64,000 bases of DNA from positions 1,483,650 to 1,547,649 of the forward strand of contig JARGSG010000001.1 of assembly GCA_030374805.1 (NCBI GenBank), given 5' to 3'. Under the pieces are notes generated by a model. That model had not been told where the DNA came from and ran no database searches. It saw only the letters and a program-made list of their open reading frames with translations. The DNA is from Gracilaria gracilis. Its lineage: Eukaryota; Rhodophyta; Florideophyceae; Gracilariales; Gracilariaceae. Position 1 is the stretch's first letter, and the number at the start of each line of letters is the position of its first letter. The position numbers and the translations under genes are program-made. Shown here piece by piece: positions 1 to 10,580 of the stretch.

Positions 1-729
1 TTTGATGTCTGTGTTGCATTCTAACATTGTCATAGAATACCACTACAGGTGTTTCTTCTTCCCAGACCATCCCGCCACGTACGTCATAGCCTGCCTGCGC
101 GGGAGTCAAAAGCGGCCACTCTACGCAATAAACACCGTCTTTTGTTTCGTCTCTACAGAAGATGCGAGTATGGCTCTACTTGTAGCTTTACTGTAGCTTT
201 AGCTGCACAAGTATTGGATGTGTGTAACAGAGCGATATATAGAACTGAGTTTGCTTTGGTAAATGGGGAAGAACGAACGAGGAAGAAGCGTGAAATATCT
301 TTGTAAGAAAATACAGGTGTTGGATAGGGGAGGACCGATGTATCGGTGAAAAGCATAGCTTTATTAGTCGGGGTATCTATTAGATGGATCGTTTGAATAT
401 GTGGCTCGGAAGCCAATTATCTTCCACGTCGTTTGCTGTGGAGGATTTCCTTCTAAAAAAAAATCGATACGGAGAATAGATTTACGAAATGTAAAACGCT
501 ACCCTTGCGTATTCATTTGTTGACTGAAAGCCGGCTTTCAATTAAAGAGTTCTGCGGTGCAACAAGTTGGACGGTACGCCGCGTATCAGACATATCGCGA
601 AGATACCCGTCGCTTTCCTTTTACGTCACCTTAAAGGCGTCCGCTCGAAGGCCTCCGTTCAACTTTGGTGTGGTTGGGCATGCCGGCTTTGTTATCGTCA
701 ACAGTCACTAAGCGGACCAACGCGCGAAA
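1..729. other. gene-free stretch upstream of the glycosyltransferase
   Basis: No ORF here has a convincing protein composition or a recognisable motif. The stretch contains short AGCTTTA/TAAAGCT-type repeats around 175-205. It probably holds intergenic DNA and the promoter and 5' leader of the gene that starts at 730. Confidence 0.5.
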
Positions 730-2252
730 ATGACAGCAGCTAGCTCTTTGTTTTGCATAGCGTTCGTTTCATATGCATTATGTATGGGTTTAAGCACCGC
801 GCTTCCTATGCAGTTGGCGGGGACAAAGCCCACTGCTCGAAAGATCGCTTTGTTACACATGTACGACGCAGTACCGTTCTTTCAACGACTTGGTAGCCTG
901 ACCGAGGCCAATAAACGTCGATACGCTGATCGACATGGATATGATTTTGTTCTCTCAACGCCCCGAAACACGTCCGGTATATACAAGAAGGTGGATTGTT
1001 ACGCTGACACACAGTTGATCCAAGTAGGCCCCGATGCAGCCGGCGATTGTTGGGCGACTGATAGCAGCTTCGATATCGACCATTCGCGAGCGCCCACTTT
1101 TGGGAAGATCAAGCTGGCGCTTGCTGCGTGTCAGGGCAGGGGTGAGGCTTGGCTGTTGTGGAGCGATGCTGATGCAATGGTAGTAAATCAGTCAACGCCA
1201 CTGGAATCTATCATTGATGATGCATATGACATCATGCTTACATATGACTGGTTGGTACGTTGGTCCGCTTTCCTTTTTCGCGTGGCGTGTGGGCGTTGAG
1301 ACGATACGTGAAACTAACACGTGCGGATTGTTTGTGCATATACCAGATGTTGAATGCAGGTGTACTACTTTTCAAATGCAGCGATTGGACGAAGGGGTTC
1401 TTGAACAGCGTGTATAACGCACGGCAATTCGATGATGCACGTGCTTTAGATCAGAGCAGCTTTCAGGAACATATTGATAATCTGACGGACATTGAGCGCG
1501 ACGAGCATGTGAAAGTGATTCCGAAGCACGCAATGAACGTATATCTGGAAGAGTACAGACCGGGAGACTTTGTGGTGCACATGGCGGGAAAGCTGTACGA
1601 AGCGACTGAGAGTGGATTGTTTGCTATCGCAAACCAGCTGGATATATTATCGATGGTAGACGATATAGAAGATGTTAAGGCGTTCTTCAGAAATCCCGGC
1701 TTTCTGAATTTCTACTCGGGCGTGTGTCCGGTGAAATACGGTGAACGACAGAGTTCATGCAAGCCCGGTGAAGCGCGTCGACTGTTCCTTAATGAAAGCC
1801 TGGGCTCCATGTCGTATCCCAATCGATATCGGCACGTGGGTCTGCGATATTACTGGCTGGGTGATTGGAAGGACAAGTACGATGTTGAAGGGTGGAACGT
1901 GAAGAAAAAAGCGCTGGCGACGATAAGTGGCGCGGGGCGGGGGAGTGAAACGACGGTCAAAACGACTGAGACAGGCGCTCAGCAGGTACCGTTGGTACGC
2001 GATGACGTGAAGCTGCTGCTACATGAGGAACTCGGGGTGAACGACGACGACGACGACGAGGGCGGCGACGAGGGCGCGGGTACGACTGGCGATGACAGTG
2101 GAGGTGTTGAGGGTGTGAAGGGGCAGGGCGGGAAGGTTGGTGGCAATAAGGTGTTGTGGTACGGATTACTGGCGGGGGTGGGTGTGGGTGCGGCGGCGAT
2201 AGGTGGGTTGAGGATTTGGAACAGGAAGAAAATGTGGTCGAAAATTCAATAG
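730..2252 (+). CDS. GT34-like glycosyltransferase, two exons
   Basis: Probably transfers a sugar from a nucleotide donor inside the secretory pathway, as do GT34 enzymes (fungal MNN10/GMA12, plant xyloglucan xylosyltransferases). Exon 1 is 730-1254 and exon 2 is 1347-2252, giving 476 residues. Removing the intron joins the two halves of the catalytic fold. Seen: a hydrophobic N-terminus (residues 5-25, signal or anchor); NKRRYADRHGYD at 61-72; the donor/metal motif SDADAMVVN at 145-153; then in exon 2 LNAGVLLFK and DQSSF, and GDFVVHMAGK. The last 100 residues hold an acidic run (about residues 407-412), a probable membrane helix (WYGLLAGVGVGAAAIGG) and a basic tail. A C-terminal helix is unusual for GT34, where a single N-terminal anchor is normal. 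Substrate cannot be read from the sequence. Confidence 0.8.
1255..1346 (+). other. 92-bp spliceosomal intron
   Basis: GTACGT donor at 1255 and CAG acceptor ending at 1346. The intron lies in phase 0, between Leu175 and Met176 of the glycosyltransferase. Retaining it would place stops inside the conserved fold; removing it restores a continuous GT34-like sequence. Confidence 0.8.
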
Positions 2253-4010
2253 GAAATTGTGTTTGTGGGGCAGTGAAGGCGATACGCATTGGAAGCAAGC
2301 TGAGGATTTGTTTAGGGATGAAGTTACCCTTGTATGTTATCACAATACAGATTGGCAATAACTTTTTTAACTTGTTGATTTACTTTTTAAATCATGATGA
2401 TCATCATGCGAAGAGCGGCGCCACGCGGCAGCGCGGCGCGTGGCACAGCGCAGCACACGCCACCAGCAATGCGCAGCGCTGGCACGAAACACGCCGCTCG
2501 CTGGCACACGCGGCGCGTGGAACGGCGCGTGCTGCTGCGCGGCCGCTCGAAATCGTGCCGCACACGCATGTGCGCGCGTTGCCAAAAGTGGGCGGCGACA
2601 CGCGCCACAATCTCGCTCGCGCGCACAACAATCTCGTGCGTGGCGCCACAAACGCCACCACGTACGCGCGTCTTACAGTGCCCCGCGCGGGGGACACAAC
2701 ACGCCAAGCAAGCGTAACGAGTGCGCCCTTTTACGCCGTCCGTTAAGGGTGGAACCTGCCGCCTGTGGCCGAGCGCGCGCGCCGCGTCGCGCCCGTCGCG
2801 CGCGGCCCGGTGCGCGTCGTCTGTAACTGCCTTTTTTTTTTTCCGCAGCCGCTGGCGTTGTGTGCCGCGCCGTTTGCTGCTGTGTGTCCCCCTCTCCTTT
2901 TTGCTATCCATCGGCGCACCCACTGTTGGCTACGCTGCTCTTCTGGATTCGTCTGCTCCGCTGCTCCGTTGCTCGACGTCTCCATCCATCGACTCCCTCC
3001 TTCCACGCGCGCCCGTCTCCCAACGTTTCACCGCTTTATCGCCGCCCTCCTCCCTTCTCCCCCATCGCGCCTTACCTCATCCCCGCATCCGCTTCCCCAA
3101 CCTTCCTCCTTCCCCACCCCCGTCATCCACGCTCGCACCGCTGTCGTCTCGTGCGTCGCTGTCGTCGCGTCCACCCCACTCACCGCACTCCCCTCCCCCC
3201 CCCCCCCCATCTGCGCCACCACTCGGCGCGCCCCCTTCTTCAATCGCCGCTGTTGCCTCCCACCCGCTCCGTCGACTACTCGTCTCCCTCACCGCCCCCC
3301 ATCTCCCGAGCCCAGATACTCCGTCGCTCCGCTGTTGGCGTCGCGTGTTTGTGTCCATTTTTTTCATCGCGGGCACGTTGTGTCCCACTCGCATTCACCT
3401 CCAATCCGTGTATTCAATTCATACCAAATCAAGCACCCGTTTGTAGACCGAGCTCACGTTCCATACCCACCGCCACTCCGCCGCCTACAGCGCGCCCACA
3501 TCAACCCTTCTTTCTTCGTGCGCCTTTCGCACCGCCTCACTTGACCGCCTTCCACTTCTCTCCCTCCAAAACCCCCTCCTTTCCCTCCCCTCCCCCTTTC
3601 CCCCTCCTCCTTTTTCCCCTTCCTCTCCTTCTCTCCCTCCCTTCCACATCCACACGTTTGCTCCCATCATTGTCGTCTGATTTCATTGTACAGCCACCGC
3701 TTTCCGTCGTCACTCTTCAAATCACCTGGTACGCTCGTTTTATGTCATAATGATGATGTAACAGCTTTTCACCACACAAATCCGTATACCATATCCGCCG
3801 CCTACCGCCTGCCTCGCACTTTTTTTCACTCTTTGCTATTCGTTCTTTGCAACCTTCACCGTCAACCCACCCACTCGCTTGTCTCAAAACCGCCTTGCCA
3901 CCTGACCATTTGTATTCAAAAGTGCCTTGTTCTTACACAGGCGCTTTTAGATCAATCCTTTCAATCTGGATTCTCCAACCCGTTCTCGCACCCCGCCCCC
4001 GGCTCTTATC
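2253..4010. promoter_or_regulatory. GC-rich island followed by a long pyrimidine tract
   Basis: 2400-2800 is packed with GCGC, GTGGCGC and GCGCCAC words. 2820-3680 is then almost pure C/T on the + strand, with a C homopolymer near 3190-3207. ORFs in this stretch read as low-complexity Pro/Ser/Arg and are composition artefacts. It most likely holds the promoter and long 5' leader of the lipid kinase at 4011. The same island-plus-tract layout precedes the C2H2 gene near 27.8 kb. Confidence 0.5.
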
Positions 4011-6158
4011 ATGTCCTCCTCCATTCCAATACCCCCTCGTGTCGGAGCCTCGCGCCCGCCCTCCCTCTCCTCACCGCCGTCTACCCTCCTTGGTAAGAGC
4101 CTCCCCTCCCGACACTCGCTATACGCTCCCCCTTCGCCCGCTCCAACCCTACCTGTTCGTGCATCTCAGGACGATCTCGCAACCATTGCCTGGCCGCCTC
4201 GCCCGCAACCCTCCTTCGAACTCGTTTCCCGCGCCGCTCGCAAGTGGCAGAATGGCAGACGTGCCAGCCTATCCGCCGCCCCCACCTCCAGACGAATCAC
4301 TCGCTTCGACCCGTGGGACTTCTCGGAGGTGGCCGCCGCTAGCGCGGAGGTACAGACCGCCTTTCAGAGAGGCAGCGCGCGAGCTGAGCGCCCGCCCAGA
4401 GAGGGTGTGAGCGGCACCTATTTCATCCGCCGTAAGGAGAGCAAGGGCGCCGTCCTTTGTGTGTTCAAGCCTGTGGATGAGGAGGCTACCGACATTGAAA
4501 TGTCGCCCACCACCATCCCCATGGCGTACTCCACTGGATCGCCCACCGTGCCTAGTGATCTCGAGTTCTCGCTCGGACCCGCTTTTGGACTGCCTTCTCC
4601 GATACCGCGCTCGCCGGGCGTGGGTCAGACCTTTACGCGTACCACCAGTCTTAGCTCTGATTCGGAGTTTGACTCGCGCTTCTCACGCGCGTCGGGTTTT
4701 TACTCGGGGGAGGGTGCGTACAAGGAGGTGGCGGCGTACCTTTTGGACCATGACCGCTTCGCGCGCGTGCCGCAGACCGCTCTGGCGATGTGGTCCGACA
4801 TTCCGGAGAAGGACGTGTACGATGAGCCGTGCCCGCGGCATTCGTTCTCGACGGATGGAGGCGACTCTTTCACTTCTGACGAACAGTTCATGGCCGAGGA
4901 TCATTGCGGAGCCACCGAGCAGGATGGCCCGCATTTGCGCACCAAGATGGGCGCGTTTCAGGTGTATGTGGAGAATGTTGGCGATGCGGATGATTATGGT
5001 CCGGGCGTGTTTGATCGCGACCATGTTCATCGCATTGCTGTGCTGGACATTCGTACTCTCAACCATGATCGACATGGCGGAAATGTGCTTGTCACGCGAT
5101 CTACGGCGCCGGATCGGCGGTATGACCTGGTGCCCATTGACCATGGGTACATTTTGCCGGATGTGGTGCAGTCTGTGCCGTGGCCGATCTGGATGGATTG
5201 GCCGATGGTGAGGGAGCCGCTGTCGGATAGCGTCAAAGCGTATATTGCACGCCTTGACGCTGAGAGAGAGGCTTTCATCCTGAATGATGAGCTTGATGGT
5301 AAGCTCAGGACCGGGTCTCTGAGGGCGCTCAAGGTGGCTACCATGCTGTTGCAGAAGGGCGTCAAAGCTGGGCTGACTCTTTACGATATTGGGTTGTTGA
5401 TCTACAGCCATCGTGGTGATCCGCACTCCAAATCTGAACTTGAGAAGATTATGATCGAAGCGGAAGAGGCTGGAAGCGCCAGGGAACGCCACCTTGCAGA
5501 GGAGGTAATTGAGAACAGGAAGAAGCGCGGGGAACAATTGCATAGGCGTCATCAGAGTATGAATGCGATGCACCTTCACGATTCGTACGTGGAGGATTAC
5601 ATTGTCAAGTACGCTGGACGACGTATCCAGGATGTAGTGAGGCGAGCGGCCGCTCGCAAGGAGGAGGAGAGTGACTTGGATGGTAAAAACGGTCGCGGTC
5701 TCACGCGCGCCCGTTCGATTCCGGAGTTCGGAGGGCTTAGCATTGGGGTGAAACCGCTGCACACGCTTCTTCGCCAGTCGTCTGTGCCGGGCACGGTTCC
5801 GACCAACTCGCCGGCCTCGTCGCCGAGGCCGGTGCCGGCGGGAAACACGAACGCGTTTCATCACACGCATTCACTGGAGTCGCAGCTTCCTCGTTACTCG
5901 CAGACGCCGATGCGCGCGCCGCCGATCCAGATTCCGATTAATGACGGGCGCATCGAGAGGATTGCCATCCCTGAACCGGTTGGAAGCGTTGCATTTCACA
6001 ATGGCTTGGTGGGAAGTAACGAGGAGGAAGACGAACGACTAGCTCGGGAAGTGGCGAATGTCCGCCTGGGATCTCTTTCATCTCTGTTCAAGGAGGAACG
6101 GAAATCATCTCCAGTTGCCCCGCTGGATATGATGTTATGGGAGACTGAGTCATCATGA
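4011..6158 (+). CDS. PI4K-gamma-like phosphoinositide/protein kinase
   Basis: 715 residues in one exon, with the PI3/PI4-kinase catalytic fold of the plant PI4K-gamma/UbDK and type II PI4K group. Visible in order: glycine-rich start GVSGTYFIRRK (about 132-142); FKPVDEEA with the candidate ATP-binding Lys153; EVAAYLLDHDRFARVP; HRIAVLDIRTL; catalytic loop NHDRHGGN (351-358); and VPIDHG with the metal-binding Asp377. About 100 residues rich in Ser/Pro are inserted between Lys153 and EVAAYLL, longer than I expect for the family. The N-terminal 110 residues are Pro/Ser/Arg-rich and no ubiquitin-like domain is visible. The C-terminal third is helical, then disordered. In plants this group phosphorylates proteins and perhaps lipids, so lipid kinase activity is not certain. 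Confidence 0.85.
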   Translation: MSSSIPIPPRVGASRPPSLSSPPSTLLGKSLPSRHSLYAPPSPAPTLPVRASQDDLATIAWPPRPQPSFELVSRAARKWQNGRRASLSAAPTSRRITRFDPWDFSEVAAASAEVQTAFQRGSARAERPPREGVSGTYFIRRKESKGAVLCVFKPVDEEATDIEMSPTTIPMAYSTGSPTVPSDLEFSLGPAFGLPSPIPRSPGVGQTFTRTTSLSSDSEFDSRFSRASGFYSGEGAYKEVAAYLLDHDRFARVPQTALAMWSDIPEKDVYDEPCPRHSFSTDGGDSFTSDEQFMAEDHCGATEQDGPHLRTKMGAFQVYVENVGDADDYGPGVFDRDHVHRIAVLDIRTLNHDRHGGNVLVTRSTAPDRRYDLVPIDHGYILPDVVQSVPWPIWMDWPMVREPLSDSVKAYIARLDAEREAFILNDELDGKLRTGSLRALKVATMLLQKGVKAGLTLYDIGLLIYSHRGDPHSKSELEKIMIEAEEAGSARERHLAEEVIENRKKRGEQLHRRHQSMNAMHLHDSYVEDYIVKYAGRRIQDVVRRAAARKEEESDLDGKNGRGLTRARSIPEFGGLSIGVKPLHTLLRQSSVPGTVPTNSPASSPRPVPAGNTNAFHHTHSLESQLPRYSQTPMRAPPIQIPINDGRIERIAIPEPVGSVAFHNGLVGSNEEEDERLAREVANVRLGSLSSLFKEERKSSPVAPLDMMLWETESS

Positions 6159-6919
6159 CTGGTGACTTTTGAAATCCGGAATGGAAGGAAATGAGCATGT
6201 GAGACACCTTGCTCTCGAAGGGAAGGGAGCGAACTCGGAGTGCACCAACCGCTTCGTGACTCGTTGCCGTTCTTCTGGGATTTGTACAAATGAGGGGCAC
6301 CTAACATAACTTTTGCTGCCGATGACTGCGGCATGCGCCGAGGATATTAACGTACCTTCATTGCAATGCACGGTGGTTTTGTATGCACTTGTCCTGTGAA
6401 GCAATCTACCGTGGCTGTGATGATGATGTACCCGCAGACTTTTGCGTCGGCTGACGATTTTAACTCATGGGTCATGATCTTGACAGCATCTCTCTAGTAC
6501 AGTTTAAAACAGAAAATAATAAAACATCTTAAGCAGTTGGACAGACTTGTTCGTTGCCGATGGCCGATGCCGATCGTCGTAAAAGCCAGGCCACGATTGC
6601 GAAGTTTAGGAGATTAGGGATGAGTTAAATCCACGGGCCTCTGAGAACATGTAGGGGAACGGATAACGTTAAGAGGGAAAAAGATGGGAAAATCATGTCC
6701 TTTACGGTTGACCTGTGTTCTTCGAACAATTCTGGCCCGTTTTCTGCATGGTGCGCTTCCCGGCAACGTCAGGATTGCGGAAGGATGTGACCAATTACCA
6801 GACTTGATCATTGTGAGTTGCGCACAGGTCGGTACTGAATGCTCCTCAAGACAAAAATGTGGTGACTGCTTGCTTGCTCTCCATTGCGGTGCGGTTGAAT
6901 CCGTTATAGTGGCAGTTGT
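6159..6919. other. gene-free convergent intergenic stretch
   Basis: Lies between the convergent kinase (+) and carrier (-) genes. It should contain both 3' untranslated regions. No coding potential or repeat is seen. Confidence 0.5.
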
Positions 6920-8083
6920 TCACAACTGTTTGGCATGCTTCGAGCTGTCATCAATCTTCTTCGCGGTGTTCAAGCGAGTCTCTTGCCTCTTCTCGATCCA
7001 CTTGACGACGACCTCATACGTGAAGAACATCAGAGCGGCATTGGGAACCACTCGTGCCAAATGTGTTCCCATGCCTGCGTAAAGCCCCTTTCTCCCTTCT
7101 TCGCGGGCAATCAGTCGTAGTGACTGAATCATACCACGGTACTTGGGAGGGGCTCCAACAAACTTGGGCTGTTCTCTCATTCTCAGTCGAACCACTTCGT
7201 GCGGGTACGTAGCCATCGATGCCACCAATTTTGATACGGCCGCGGCTGTAAGATACTGAATCGAAGTCAGACGTTCAGGGTCCGGTGGCGGTCCATTGCT
7301 TCTAAGATAATCTCCACGTGCGATTCTGCTACGGTTTTCCGCAACCAACTTTGCCTTGATTCTCTCATAAACAACGAAATGGAGCGCACCTTCTGTGACG
7401 CCCCAATACGAAGCGGTGAGCCCTTTGAAGAAGCCTGCAATACCTTCTTCACGGAAGATTCTTACCATAGCATCCCGATATCCTCTATAAACCATGGGGT
7501 TGTTGGCAGACGCGCCTGCTTGAAGTTGAACTCTGGACTTCATGAGCCAGATCGGATTGGTGAGTGTATTGGACGAAATTCCAGCGGCGGCGGCAGAGAG
7601 CATATGAACGACAGGGCTCTCTCCAAACCGTGAACTCAAAGAAGATTTGGTAGTGGCATATGCCCAGAAGTAAGTGGCTCTAGCAGGAAGAATGCCAACC
7701 AAAGTGGGTATCAAACCCCGAAAGAAACCCTTGAAACCCTCTGCGCGAGCGATACTTCTGGCAACTGAAAAAGGTCCCTTCGCTGCCAACGCGACCTCAG
7801 AACCTCCTTTTGAAGCTTGCAAATGTGTCTTGACGACTTCCATGGGACATGTTATGGTGGCGGAAAACGAGCCGGCTATACCACCGGCTATTAGGGAGGC
7901 GAATTGCTTCTGGTTGGCCAACGTCTGAACTTCGGATTTGGATGTGAAGGCAGTTTGAGCTGGCTTGAAAGAGGTGGCGGGCGGGATTGGTTTGGTGTGT
8001 ACCTGGCGATTCGGATGGATTTTAGTGGTGGCCTGATGAGAATTTGTTCGGTGGTTGGCACCGACAAACGGTATGAAACGCAT
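6920..8083 (-). CDS. mitochondrial carrier, Rim2/SLC25A33-36-like
   Basis: 387-residue inner-membrane carrier with three repeats, each with its signature: PMEVVK (80-85), PIWLMK (177-182) and PHEVVR (294-299). The second repeat reads NPIWLMKSRVQLQA and is followed by KGLTASYWGVTEGALHF. The third reads SMATYPHEVVRLRMR. Both are characteristic of the yeast Rim2 and animal SLC25A33/36 pyrimidine-nucleotide carriers, so exchange of pyrimidine (deoxy)nucleotides for mitochondrial DNA and RNA synthesis is the likely job. A 55-residue N-terminal extension, basic and free of acidic residues up to about 50, precedes the first helix. The ATG at 8083 is the first in frame. The broad family is certain; the substrate is inferred. 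Confidence 0.88.
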   Translation of the reverse strand: MRFIPFVGANHRTNSHQATTKIHPNRQVHTKPIPPATSFKPAQTAFTSKSEVQTLANQKQFASLIAGGIAGSFSATITCPMEVVKTHLQASKGGSEVALAAKGPFSVARSIARAEGFKGFFRGLIPTLVGILPARATYFWAYATTKSSLSSRFGESPVVHMLSAAAAGISSNTLTNPIWLMKSRVQLQAGASANNPMVYRGYRDAMVRIFREEGIAGFFKGLTASYWGVTEGALHFVVYERIKAKLVAENRSRIARGDYLRSNGPPPDPERLTSIQYLTAAAVSKLVASMATYPHEVVRLRMREQPKFVGAPPKYRGMIQSLRLIAREEGRKGLYAGMGTHLARVVPNAALMFFTYEVVVKWIEKRQETRLNTAKKIDDSSKHAKQL

Positions 8084-9145
8084 GGTTGGTCGTGAGGCGA
8101 TAAAGGTTACGTTTGTTTGTTCAATAGCAGAAGCGATTTAAACAAAACGCACAAGACGAATGATGAAGCGCGCCCTCAAGAGTTGGTGAAGCAAGTGAGA
8201 GGCAGAAGCAGATTTCTCACCCAAGTTATGAAGGGCGGCAAAACAAAACGAGCACGTTGAGGGAGGCGGCGGTTACGCTACAAGAAGCTGTTACCAGGGG
8301 TAAAGCGAAGGCACGACAACAAGAAGCAGATCTCGACGGCTTGACGACGGGGCGTACCGTGCTCGTACGCAAAACTGGCCCCTCCCACGTGCCCAACCGT
8401 GTTTTTTCGATACTTTTGGAACGCAAAATCGTATGTTGAATGGAGATGAGCGCGATGGCGGGATCGCCCGCGGGACGACCGCGCATGGCACCAGTGTGAC
8501 GTGCCGCCCGTTTGAACAAGCCAATTGCACGCGCGTATGCGGCCGAACTGAATTTCGTACCGGCCAGTGGCAGCTTGACAGGTTGCAGTTGCTCGTTGGT
8601 GACGGATGGCTCACCGTAAGCAGCGGCCTTACAGTGGAGAGCACCTATGGGCCAGAGGCTCTGGCGCGCTGCTGGGGAACGTCATCATGTCCAACGCTGG
8701 AGAATGCGGTTGCTCACGGTGCTCCTTGACGAGCGCTTTCGCAGCGGACATGGCCAATTCTTTGAAATTCATCTGCACACCGCGGTGGTGACTCCTCTGA
8801 GTTTTCACACCGCACGGCGAGTATCTTCAAGCTTTCTGTCATGGTCGTGCTATGCGTCGATGAGAGCGCGATCGCTTGATCGTTTTCTTGGAAATGTTTG
8901 TGGTTAGCATGAGCCTCAAGCTGTCTCATTTTACAAGCCACAATTTAATTTCCCTATACACAATGTGAAGGGTTATGCGCCTCAGGTTGAACGAGCACAT
9001 GAATCATATCTCCAGTTCCCATCCCATCACATCACCCACCAGCAGGCCTTCTACTTGGTCTCAAACAGGTCGCGTAACTCCAAGAGGCGATAGCACCATC
9101 CGACAATCTGCCACCACTACCGCGTACCTCCACCTCCATCAAAAC
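8084..9145. other. divergent intergenic region
   Basis: Between the carrier (-) and the membrane protein (+). Short ORFs on both strands have no recognisable content. It should hold two divergent promoters. No TATA box or repeat stands out. Confidence 0.45.
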
Positions 9146-9835
9146 ATGGCAACTACCCTTTTCGTCTCATCCTTACCCCTGAACCTTCATCGAAGCCGTG
9201 CAACAATCAGTCCATCCCGCCAGCGAATCCCATGCATTCGTGTTCACCGAACCCGTCATGATGCCCCATGTCCAACGCAAGTCCGCGCCTCACTGATGCA
9301 AGATTTCCTGGCCGGCCCATCAACTCCACCCAAACCGCGTCCTCTCTACCAAGTAATCCTCTTCACCGTCACCACCAACTTTCTTTGGTACGGCTGGTAC
9401 AAATACTGCATAGAACAAGACCTGCGCCGAATATTAGGCGAAGGCCCTGGTGGAATCGGTGCGTTGTTACCCTTTGTTGTAGGAATAACCTCTCCATTAT
9501 ATCTTCAAAGTGGTGGGCCTGCTGAAGTTGGCGTGGCTTCAGGCGTGCTCTGGATTGTTTGTGTGCAGTACTATCTGTACCGACGTATCAATTCTCTGAT
9601 GGTGAATAAAGGCGCTTCACCGCCTCTCACGCCCTGGTGGATCGTTGTGCCTGGCTTTAATCTTATCGTCGGCTTGAGAAGCGTCCATTTTCTTAGCGTC
9701 GCTTTCGGCGCTGATGCTGACTCTGACCCGGTGGTTGACTTTTTCCCGTTTTTGGGTAAGGACACGTTGGGAATGTGGGAACTAATCGTCAATCCTTCGT
9801 TGTGGCTTCGTTTTGGGAAGAAAAGTCAACAGTAG
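9146..9835 (+). CDS. plastid-type multi-pass membrane protein, unknown function
   Basis: 229 residues from the ATG at 9146. An upstream in-frame ATG at 8975 would add 57 low-complexity residues and is less likely. Residues 1-60 are rich in Ser, Arg and Thr with almost no acidic residues, as in a plastid transit peptide. Hydrophobic segments follow: LYQVILFTVTTNFLWYGWY, GIGALLPFVVGITSPLYL, VASGVLWIVCVQYYLY and WWIVVPGFNLIVGL. I do not recognise a family. The predicted location is a plastid membrane, by inference from the N-terminus only. Confidence 0.65.
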   Translation: MATTLFVSSLPLNLHRSRATISPSRQRIPCIRVHRTRHDAPCPTQVRASLMQDFLAGPSTPPKPRPLYQVILFTVTTNFLWYGWYKYCIEQDLRRILGEGPGGIGALLPFVVGITSPLYLQSGGPAEVGVASGVLWIVCVQYYLYRRINSLMVNKGASPPLTPWWIVVPGFNLIVGLRSVHFLSVAFGADADSDPVVDFFPFLGKDTLGMWELIVNPSLWLRFGKKSQQ

Positions 9836-10310
9836 TGGCTTGCTCTTGTCGAACCTTCGCGTTTTTCACTCGAAACAAGCTACCAACCTACGACGTCTCG
9901 CGGTAGTGTTAGATGTACTCGCCTGCTACCGCTTGGGCTCAATATTGGTTCACGGGGAGCATGTTTTCGTTCACCGACTGCTGCATCCCCACCTTGGAAA
10001 AACTCTGTTTTGTGTGCAGATTTGAGGCACAGGGAATATGTTTTTCTTCACCATCATGGCGCAGCGTACAAACCCGTCCCCATCTTGCTTTCGTCAGTGC
10101 CCAGTTTGTCCCGGTGAAGCGTACACCGAGCATGTTTTGGTCACAACAAGAGCACAACAAGCCAACTTCGTCTCTCTTGGACAGTATAAAACGATAACTT
10201 CCCAACGAAAGGTTTAGTGAGCTTTCCTCTAGCCCAACAGCGGATATCACGTCATAAACAAAGCCAACTGAGAACAGAAGTGACCTGTATATCGACTCTT
10301 TACATTCACA
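9836..10310 (+). promoter_or_regulatory. promoter region with TATA box at 10185-10190
   Basis: TATAAA occurs at 10185-10190 in the context ACAGTATAAAACG, exactly 126 bp before the ATG at 10311. The last 35 bases before the ATG closely resemble those before the paralogue at 15628, ending ATTCACA and ATTCCACA respectively. No gene lies in the rest of the stretch. Confidence 0.6.
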
Positions 10311-10580
10311 ATGGACATCATCGACATAACTGACGGGACATTGGGAATGGTGACAGGAGTGGGAGTCGGTGCTTTCGTGCAAGCACTTGCTCGGGCTCTG
10401 TTCCCGTTTGTCACGTCTGCCACACGTGCTACAGAACCAGGCGTTTATGCTCCCTATGTCGCCCGTAGCGTTTATGGTACTCTACAGGCCTTGGCCAGGG
10501 CGCCTTTTTTTGCGATTGGTGTACCACTGGGCGTTATCGAAGCTCTTGGTGCTCTTTTGCATCGTCGCTTCCAAGCATAG
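10311..10580 (+). CDS. small glycine-rich membrane protein, paralogue A
   Basis: 89 residues. An N-terminal hydrophobic segment has spaced glycines (GTLGMVTGVGVGAFVQALA), then FPFVTSATRA, then a second segment (FFAIGVPLGVIEALGAL). It aligns by eye over its whole length with the 83-residue product at 15628: both have G(x)3G spacing, an FVQ..A/S...P turn, a GTLQALAR or ATLQRIGM stretch, and PFFAIGVPLGVI or PFAIGTPLAI near the end. I recognise no named family. Two glycine-zipper helices suggest a small membrane or oligomerising protein. The shared promoter geometry supports both being real genes. Confidence 0.65.
   Translation: MDIIDITDGTLGMVTGVGVGAFVQALARALFPFVTSATRATEPGVYAPYVARSVYGTLQALARAPFFAIGVPLGVIEALGALLHRRFQA

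Noticed and set aside
2400-3750. Several overlapping long ORFs in all frames
   Set aside because: Products are low-complexity Arg/Ala or Pro/Ser strings produced by GC- and pyrimidine-rich DNA that lacks stop codons.
4683-5870. 395-residue minus-strand ORF opposite the lipid kinase
   Set aside because: It is a shadow of the kinase reading frame; the kinase has clear motifs and this frame has none.
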